NCBI GenBank assembly: GCA_947306845.1
Contig: CAMZHP010000171.1
Coordinates: forward strand, 1 to 7,098
Length of the DNA stretch: 7,098 nt
Source of the DNA: an uncultured Prevotellaceae bacterium
Lineage (GTDB): Bacteria > Bacteroidota > Bacteroidia > Bacteroidales > Bacteroidaceae
Reading direction: 5' to 3'
The notes beneath the pieces are model-generated. The model was not told the DNA's origin. It worked only from the letters and a program-made list of their open reading frames with translations, and did no database searches. This document shows positions 1 to 5,300 of the stretch, in pieces. The translations under genes and the position numbers were made by a program. Every line of letters begins with the position of its first letter. The first letter of the stretch is position 1.

Positions 1-523
1 CCGGTGTGCGCTTGCAGACAAAGATGTAACGGCTGTCGGGTGACCATAGCAGTTGGTTGGAGTAGTAGCAACCAATAGTGCCGTCCTGACTTAGCACGCT
101 CTTCTCACTGTATGGGCGGCCAGCATTGTGAATCACCACGTTGTGCCCTTCTATCCAAGCCTCCTTTTTCCCATCTGGTGACTTTACCGGACGAGCTTCT
201 TTTTCTTCGTCCACTTCCATCCAGTGACGTTGGTAAGGACGGCCAAAACGGGGACGGGGTGGTTCCCAGCGGGGGACGGTAACTTGATGGCGGGTTCTCG
301 TATCGGCTTGATACTCGTAGTGAACCCTCCCACTGTCACTGTCAATATAATAGGTCAGCGTGTGGGTGGAGTCTTTCCAGGCCACATGGTGGGCCCAGTG
401 CCTTACGTTCTGCTCGCCAAACTTCGATTGAAGCGAGTAGGCCCGTTTGTAGTCTTCTGTGGTTCCTTGGGCTTGTACCGCCAGTCCTGCCAACAGGAGA
501 AGTGGGAGAAGGATGGGTTTCAT
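1..523 (-). CDS. S9 family dipeptidyl peptidase IV-like protein, N-terminal fragment (gene runs off the left edge)
   Basis: Translating the minus strand from the ATG at 523-521 gives 174 open residues to the window edge. Residues 1-18 are a hydrophobic signal peptide ending at a Val-Gln-Ala/Gln junction, so the product should be exported to the periplasm. The following residues resemble the N-terminal part of the DPP-IV beta-propeller: an early Asp-Tyr-Lys-Arg-Ala-Tyr stretch, a Pro-Asp-Gly-Lys-Lys-Glu-Ala-Trp segment where the family has SPDGK-type blade motifs, then SQDGT, YYSNQLLWSPDSRYIF and Lys-Arg-Thr-Pro. This matches S9B dipeptidyl peptidases of Bacteroidota, which remove N-terminal dipeptides (often Xaa-Pro) from peptides. 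The catalytic alpha/beta-hydrolase domain with its Ser-Asp-His triad would lie beyond the window, so activity cannot be judged. A Bacteroidota -7 box sits about 38 bases upstream of the start. The gene diverges from the GH30 gene and has no evident functional link to it. The family call is fairly firm; the exact specificity is not. Confidence 0.82.
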   Translation of the reverse strand, partial: MKPILLPLLLLAGLAVQAQGTTEDYKRAYSLQSKFGEQNVRHWAHHVAWKDSTHTLTYYIDSDSGRVHYEYQADTRTRHQVTVPRWEPPRPRFGRPYQRHWMEVDEEKEARPVKSPDGKKEAWIEGHNVVIHNAGRPYSEKSVLSQDGTIGCYYSNQLLWSPDSRYIFVCKRTP

Positions 524-560
524 AGGAGATATCAAGGATATAATTTTCTGTTTTCGTGTT

Positions 561-589
561 CAAAAGTACATAAAAAATATGGAAATCAA
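561..589 (-). promoter_or_regulatory. Bacteroidota-type promoter of the S9 peptidase gene
   Basis: On the minus strand TACTTTTG (568-561) matches the Bacteroidota -7 consensus TAnnTTTG. A TTG (589-587) lies 18 bases further upstream and is a plausible partial -33 element. Transcription would start near 554, leaving a 5' leader of about 30 bases before the ATG at 523. The same octamer serves as the -7 box of the GH27 gene. Confidence 0.6.
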
Positions 590-687
590 TCCGTTTGGGT
601 GATAAAAGTGAAGAAAGGCAAGCGAAAGTGCAATAATTTTGAAGCATTATGAAACAAAACAATGGTACAGAATGCCTCCTTTTTTCG

Positions 688-695
688 TAATTTTG
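688..695 (+). promoter_or_regulatory. -7 promoter box of the GH30 gene
   Basis: TAATTTTG followed by CAC fits the Bacteroidota TAnnTTTG(CA) -7 element. It lies 27 bases before the ATG at 723, giving a short A/T-rich leader with no Shine-Dalgarno sequence, as is usual in this phylum. No good TTTG is seen about 19 bases upstream, so the -33 half is weak. The box lies inside the longer open frame that begins at the TTG at 639, which argues that translation starts at 723. Confidence 0.55.
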
Positions 696-722
696 CACCC
701 ATCAACCATTAATACTAAAACA

Positions 723-3341
723 ATGACTAAAAATTCTTGCAAAAAACGGACAATATCCCTCTTCTCTTGGTTGTTTTGCCTCCTCATGCCGGCATCGGTA
801 ATGGCACAGGAGACAGCTTCTCTGAAAATTGATGCCCAGACGCTCCATCAGCGAATTACGGGCTTCGGAGGCTTTGTATGCAGCCCGGGCTTCGCCTATG
901 GACACATGAGCGATGCTGACATCAAAAAAGTATGGGGACCGCAGAGCACTGTGGGATGCAACATCATGAGACTATACATCCCCATCGGTAAAAATTCATG
1001 GTCTCAGTCGCTCAACACAGCTAAAAAAGCCAAGCAGATGGGACTTATCGTCTTCGCATCACCATGGGGGCAACCAGCTGAGTGGAAAACTAACGGTACC
1101 AGCAACGCAAAAAACAGTGATGGGACGACAGGAAAACTCAAAAGGGAAAACTGGCCCGACTATGCAAAATATCTGGATGACTATGTCACTTATCTCAGAC
1201 AAAACGGGGTGGAGCTGGACGCCATCTCTATCCAAAATGAACCCGATTGGCCTGCCACATATGCAGGATGCCTTTGGTCTGCTGCTGAAATTGCTGAGTT
1301 TGTAAAACTTTATGGCAGGCAGATCAATTGTAAGATCATCGCTCCTGAGACGCTCGCCGTCAGCGACAGCTATGCCAACGAACTGGCAAAGACCGCTGTG
1401 CTTCCTAGCTTTGACATCTATGGAGGGCATCAATATGGTGGCATCCAGTCTGCCTATAAGAAATTGGGAAAACAAGGAAAAGAACTGTGGATGACGGAGT
1501 ATCTCATCAACTGGAACGAGAATGCATCGTCCAACCGAAATTTTAACTATGACAAGGATATCTTCGATTTCGCTCGCAGTATCAATACATGCATGCTCAA
1601 TGATTTCAATGCATGGATTCACTATGCTGCCAAACGCTATTATGCCATGCTGGGCGACGGAACGATGGGCACACAGCAAGGCGTGGTCACCAAACGAGGA
1701 TATGTCATGGCACATTTCGCGAAATATGCCACTGGACTGACAAGGGTTGGAACTTCATGGAACGATGACGCGGCTCAGCCATTGGAGGGATCGGCCTATC
1801 TGTCTGATAGTGGAGATACACTGGTGGCTGTCATATTCAATGCGGGAAAGTCGGCCAGACAACTGATCGTTGACCTGCCTTTCTATACACAGAAAGGGGA
1901 AATGGTATCAACGACAAAGACAAAAAATATGGCTAAGACAGAATTGGCTTACGATGAGGAACTCTGCCGTCCCCAAGTGGAGATAGAGGCATCAAGTGTG
2001 GCCACCATCCGTTTTGTGAAGTCGCGCGATCGCCAGGTCTCTCAAATGAAGGGCTCTGCGACGAGATTTGACAGGATTGATGACATGGAGCGCACAAAAA
2101 CGGCTTTCGGAACTACATACCGCATGTCGGGAAAGACCATCAAGTTTGATCACTCTAATCCACTTATCAGCAACAAAACCAATGATGCCAGTGGGTATGT
2201 TCTGCTCAATGACAGATACAGTCAGCTGGTGTTGCAGGTAAAGAAAGTGACCTCAACATTGAATTACACATCGGCTAACACAACATTATATTATATCAAT
2301 GATGAAGGAACGGTCACTTCTTACAACTACGGTGAGTTGGACCTCACTGCTCAGCAGAATTTCAATTTGGTGCTCGACTTGTCGCCCAACACGTTAAAGG
2401 ATGGATGTAGGGGACTGGTGAGTATCACCAACAACAACTGGTCTTCTACGTTGTCCATCACGTTTGGAGATGTTTGGCTGTCAAATGGAAGGCAATATGC
2501 AGCGAATGTCAGCGGTGACTTTGTGGCAGACGACAGCTACCTCCTTGACTATACGTCAGATGAGGCTTGCACCAGCCTTGATCTTTCTTCGGTCACTAGT
2601 TTTTCCGATGAAGAAATGCCTCAGATGGCTAATCAAAATGCGGTCGTCTATCTCAAAGAAGGCACAAACAGTGAATACCATAATGCCGTCATCGGTGACT
2701 TGTGCCCCTTGTTGTCTCTGAGGGACGATGCAGGCGCTTTCCGGCCTTACAGACCTTTTGAGGCAATGAAGGCTTCTTTCACCTGTGAGATAGAGGGGAT
2801 GCGAATGTTGATGCTGCCCTTCAAGGCTGCCATTCCTCAAAATGTAAAGGCTTTTAGCCTCACAGATGAGACAAATTCGGCTGACCCCTGCTTCAGAATG
2901 ACGATGTTGGAGGATTCCATACCGGCATATATTCCCGTAGCGGTGGAGGGGGATGGTGAGGTGGCCTTTTTCGGCGAAGGTGAGGTGTCGGCTTTCGTCA
3001 GTCCCCTCGGTGATGTGCTACGTGGCTCTTTCTCTGCTGTGCCGTTGTACAAGGGTGACTATGTGCTTGTCCAGCAGGAGGGAAAATGGGGATTCGCTCC
3101 CCTCAGTAGTGACATGATACTCCATCCTTTCGGTGCTTATGCTCATGTGTCATCCCAAAATACATTTATACCGCTGAGTGAGGATGCTTCTGGTATCCGT
3201 ACGGTCATCTCGGAGCCATCTGGTCAACAGGAGTCATACTATGACATGCAAGGACGACGGTTATTGTCCAAACCATCCCATTCAGGCTTGTATATCTATC
3301 GCCCTGCTGATGGTAAGGCTCGTAAGATATGGATTGAGTAA
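723..3341 (+). CDS. Secreted GH30 (subfamily 8-like) xylanase with C-terminal accessory modules
   Basis: The product is 872 residues. Residues 1-28 form a signal peptide ending at Val-Met-Ala/Gln-Glu. Residues about 35-434 are a GH30 barrel plus side beta-sandwich, close to subfamily 8 glucuronoxylanases, which hydrolyse beta-1,4-xylan: ITGFGG opens the fold, IVFASPW follows, Glu173 in AISIQNEPDW is the predicted acid/base, Glu259 in KELWMTE the nucleophile, and TKRGYVMAHFAKY the family block after the barrel. Typical GH30_8 enzymes have about 400 residues, so half of this protein is extra. Residues 434-592 are beta-rich and unassigned, with a possible carbohydrate-binding fold. Residues 612-645 carry a TSLDLSSVT segment, and about 680-818 match a module with an MLPF motif that I recall from many Prevotella secreted proteins. 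A C-terminal tail (839-872) has YDMQGRR, GLYIY and ARKIWIE. The start is ATG723, not TTG639, because of promoter position and signal peptide. The glucuronate-binding Arg appears to be Lys304. The family is confident; whether glucuronate is required is uncertain. Confidence 0.9.
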   Translation: MTKNSCKKRTISLFSWLFCLLMPASVMAQETASLKIDAQTLHQRITGFGGFVCSPGFAYGHMSDADIKKVWGPQSTVGCNIMRLYIPIGKNSWSQSLNTAKKAKQMGLIVFASPWGQPAEWKTNGTSNAKNSDGTTGKLKRENWPDYAKYLDDYVTYLRQNGVELDAISIQNEPDWPATYAGCLWSAAEIAEFVKLYGRQINCKIIAPETLAVSDSYANELAKTAVLPSFDIYGGHQYGGIQSAYKKLGKQGKELWMTEYLINWNENASSNRNFNYDKDIFDFARSINTCMLNDFNAWIHYAAKRYYAMLGDGTMGTQQGVVTKRGYVMAHFAKYATGLTRVGTSWNDDAAQPLEGSAYLSDSGDTLVAVIFNAGKSARQLIVDLPFYTQKGEMVSTTKTKNMAKTELAYDEELCRPQVEIEASSVATIRFVKSRDRQVSQMKGSATRFDRIDDMERTKTAFGTTYRMSGKTIKFDHSNPLISNKTNDASGYVLLNDRYSQLVLQVKKVTSTLNYTSANTTLYYINDEGTVTSYNYGELDLTAQQNFNLVLDLSPNTLKDGCRGLVSITNNNWSSTLSITFGDVWLSNGRQYAANVSGDFVADDSYLLDYTSDEACTSLDLSSVTSFSDEEMPQMANQNAVVYLKEGTNSEYHNAVIGDLCPLLSLRDDAGAFRPYRPFEAMKASFTCEIEGMRMLMLPFKAAIPQNVKAFSLTDETNSADPCFRMTMLEDSIPAYIPVAVEGDGEVAFFGEGEVSAFVSPLGDVLRGSFSAVPLYKGDYVLVQQEGKWGFAPLSSDMILHPFGAYAHVSSQNTFIPLSEDASGIRTVISEPSGQQESYYDMQGRRLLSKPSHSGLYIYRPADGKARKIWIE

Positions 3342-3352
3342 CCCCAAATAGG

Positions 3353-5083
3353 TTAGGGAAGGGTGATCTTTTTCCCGTCTTGGATATAGATGCCTTTCTT
3401 GGGAGCATGGGGAAGGGTACGCCCGTTGAGGTCATAGATGGCAGACGAAGTGTTTCCATTCATACCGACAGCTTGAATGCTGGAGGAAATGGGAGTGATT
3501 TCTATGTAGTCAATGTCGGGCATCCATGTCTTGGGATTTGACAGTCGGATGGTGTTGTTGCCTTTTTCCAATTGGATGGTGAGGCGCTTCTTGCCGACGG
3601 ACTGCCAGCCACCGGAGTTTGCACTGATGGTCTGCACGGTTTCTCCGTTCACACTGACGGTGATGTTGCGGTTCTCTCCTGAGATGTAGGCGATGTCGAG
3701 TTGATACTCACCGCCTTCCTCACTATAGACATCACGCCACAGAAGGTCGTTTTGCTCACTGTAGCCCAACCAGCCGGCCTTGAAACCGCAGGAGCAGAAA
3801 TTGGCGGCTTCATAGATGCCGGTTCTTTCTGATTGGTTATTCAGAAGTTCCTGATAGTCACTGATATAAGCGGTTTCTGCCTCATAGCGGGTGCGCTCCA
3901 AACGGGTCTCTGCCTCGGCCACATAGATGCGTGTGCCATGAGCAGGTACGTTCACTTCGAAGGTGCCTTCATACGCACCGATGTCGTTCTTGTTGAAAAT
4001 GTCCCGCAGTTGGACACTGCCTCCCAGGTCAAGTTTTGAGAAGGTGACCGTGGCCTTCTTTTGGACATCGTTGGGGTTATATACGGCGAACGCACGTCGG
4101 TTGCCATGCAAGGTCTCGATGTCTTTCACCAGGATGTGGCAACCATTGTTCAGGTCGGCCACATACGCCTGCAGGCAGAGCGGGTCTTGGTTGAGGGCAA
4201 TCAGTTCGGTGTTCTTCAGCAGTGCGAGGGTGAGGGGCTTGATGTTGCTCAGGTCGCATCCGATGAGCAAGGGCGACGACATGATGCACCACATGCCGAA
4301 ATGGGTCTTGTCTTCCTCCTGGGTCATCGAACGGCCCACTTCGAGCATGTCCATGTCATTGTAGTGACCGTCAAAACAATAGGCGGAAAGATACAGGTTC
4401 TCTGACAGAATGCCTTTCACGGAGTTCCAGCTGTCGTTGATGTCGTGGGTGGTGCGCCATGAGAAGGCGACATCGTGCACCCAGGTGCCAGGGTAGTTCC
4501 AACGGCACACGTTCAACCTCACATCTTCGCGGCCGGTATTTTTGATGGCCTGACTGATGGCGGTGTAACGCTCCTGAGGGTCTAAAGCAAGGCGCTGGGA
4601 GTTTTGGGGGGCATCACCACCACAGAAGTCCACCTTGATGAAGTCGAAACCACATTCTTTGAAATAGAAGTCGGCATCATGCTGGTCGTAATGGTAAAAC
4701 CCTACATTTACGCTTTGCTTGTCGCCGTTGTAGTAGTTGCCGCAGGTGTTGCAGCCGGCGTCGCTGTAAATGCCTGCTTTCAAACCTTTTTTGTGGATGT
4801 ACTCCACCAAGGGCTTCAACCCGTTGGGGAAACGGGTCTTGTGGATGAGCAGTTCTCCGGTCGTGGCGTTGCGCCCTCCGAAAAAGCCGTCATCGATGTT
4901 GATGTGGTCGAATCCCACATCCTTCAGACCCTTCGACACCATAGCGTCGGCCTGGCGCTTGATGAGCGCTTCGTTGATGTTCACACCGTATGTGTTCCAG
5001 GAACTCCATCCCATGGTGGGGCCGTTTTGGGCAGATAAGCTGCTGCTGATGAGCAGACAGAGCGCGATAAGCATTTTCTTCAT
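3353..5083 (-). CDS. Secreted GH27 alpha-galactosidase-like glycoside hydrolase with CBM35/CBM6-type module
   Basis: The product is 576 residues. A signal peptide (MKKMLIALCLL to about residue 18) ends at Leu-Ser-Ala/Gln. The GH27 barrel spans about 20-295: GWSSWN (25-30), NIDDGFF with the sugar-binding Asp64/Asp65, GIYSDAG and NTC (104-114), FIKVDFCGG with nucleophile Asp152, SWRTTHDINDSW with Arg210 and acid/base Asp214, and YNDMDMLEVG (241-250). A beta-sandwich follows (about 300-392), then a CBM35/CBM6-type module (398-530) with YEAE, TGIYEAANF, VSVNG, GGWQSV, GNNTIRL and DIDYIEI. A tail (549-576) has YDLNGR and KKGIYIQDGKKI. The family retains configuration and usually removes terminal alpha-D-galactose; some members are beta-L-arabinopyranosidases. 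The paired Asp64/Asp65 favours galactose, but the usual CEW motif reads CRW (Arg194), so the true substrate is open. The start was set at 5083 because a longer in-frame ATG at 5146 lies upstream of the -7 box. The gene converges on the GH30 gene. Confidence 0.9.
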   Translation of the reverse strand: MKKMLIALCLLISSSLSAQNGPTMGWSSWNTYGVNINEALIKRQADAMVSKGLKDVGFDHINIDDGFFGGRNATTGELLIHKTRFPNGLKPLVEYIHKKGLKAGIYSDAGCNTCGNYYNGDKQSVNVGFYHYDQHDADFYFKECGFDFIKVDFCGGDAPQNSQRLALDPQERYTAISQAIKNTGREDVRLNVCRWNYPGTWVHDVAFSWRTTHDINDSWNSVKGILSENLYLSAYCFDGHYNDMDMLEVGRSMTQEEDKTHFGMWCIMSSPLLIGCDLSNIKPLTLALLKNTELIALNQDPLCLQAYVADLNNGCHILVKDIETLHGNRRAFAVYNPNDVQKKATVTFSKLDLGGSVQLRDIFNKNDIGAYEGTFEVNVPAHGTRIYVAEAETRLERTRYEAETAYISDYQELLNNQSERTGIYEAANFCSCGFKAGWLGYSEQNDLLWRDVYSEEGGEYQLDIAYISGENRNITVSVNGETVQTISANSGGWQSVGKKRLTIQLEKGNNTIRLSNPKTWMPDIDYIEITPISSSIQAVGMNGNTSSAIYDLNGRTLPHAPKKGIYIQDGKKITLP

Positions 5084-5123
5084 ACTCTTTGGACTCGTTT
5101 TTGTGCGTTTTGTCGTTGTGGGA

Positions 5124-5131
5124 CAAAAGTA
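5124..5131 (-). promoter_or_regulatory. -7 promoter box of the GH27 gene
   Basis: On the minus strand TACTTTTG matches TAnnTTTG and is identical to the box before the S9 peptidase gene. It lies about 40 bases upstream of the ATG at 5083 and downstream of an in-frame ATG at 5146, so that upstream ATG would be outside the transcript. No convincing -33 TTTG lies at the expected distance. Confidence 0.55.
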
Positions 5132-5137
5132 CTGCTT

Positions 5138-5249
5138 TTTGTGCAATAATCCCCATTGTCTCTTGGATTTTCAATGAAAAAATGCTGCTGATGTGGAAAA
5201 TAATGATGAGATTTTGTGTTTTCCGAAAAATCAGCTATCTTTGCACAAA
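5138..5249. repeat. Inverted repeat pair in the GH27/gene-4 divergent promoter region
   Basis: TTTGTGCAA (5138-5146) and TTGCACAAA (5241-5249) are perfect 9-base inverted copies separated by 94 bases. Each continues outward into a GCA/TGC triplet after a two-base difference in the A/T run. The right copy overlaps the -7 box of gene 4 (TTTGCA is part of the extended consensus); the left copy lies just upstream of the GH27 -7 box. It may be a paired regulator site or a by-product of promoter consensus. Confidence 0.35.
5213..5243 (+). promoter_or_regulatory. Complete Bacteroidota promoter of gene 4
   Basis: TTTG at 5213-5216 is followed by exactly 19 bases and then TATCTTTG at 5236-5243, which is the canonical -33/-7 arrangement for the primary sigma factor of Bacteroidota. 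Transcription should start near 5250, leaving a leader of about 50 bases before the ATG at 5301. The leader (5250-5300) is A/T-rich with no Shine-Dalgarno sequence. This is the strongest promoter match in the window. Confidence 0.75.
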
Positions 5250-5300
5250 GCATTTTTGAGAATTCATTAATTATAATCTACTTAATCAAACTACTTGCAC

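Noticed and set aside
224..698. Open frames of 142 (plus) and 118 (minus) codons over the S9 peptidase start and the adjacent intergenic region
   Set aside because: Both run across the promoter region, and the part over the gene conflicts with the frame giving a signal peptide and DPP-IV-like motifs.
1059..1715. 218-codon minus-strand open frame inside the GH30 gene
   Set aside because: It is opposite the conserved GH30 catalytic core, has no promoter-like sequence at its start and encodes no recognisable motif.
3356..3376. GGGAA ... TTCCC hairpin candidate near the convergent stops
   Set aside because: The stem is only five pairs with an 11-base loop, lies within the GH27 coding end, and has no proper U-run on either strand, so I do not call it a terminator.
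723..5083. GH30 and GH27 genes as part of a classical SusC/SusD polysaccharide utilisation locus
   Set aside because: No SusC, SusD, hybrid two-component or ECF sigma/anti-sigma gene is visible, and the genes are not co-oriented. The locus might extend beyond the window, but nothing here shows it.
3963..5177. Several plus-strand open frames of 114-144 codons opposite the GH27 gene
   Set aside because: All are antisense to well-conserved GH27 blocks and overlap one another in different frames; none looks like a protein family.
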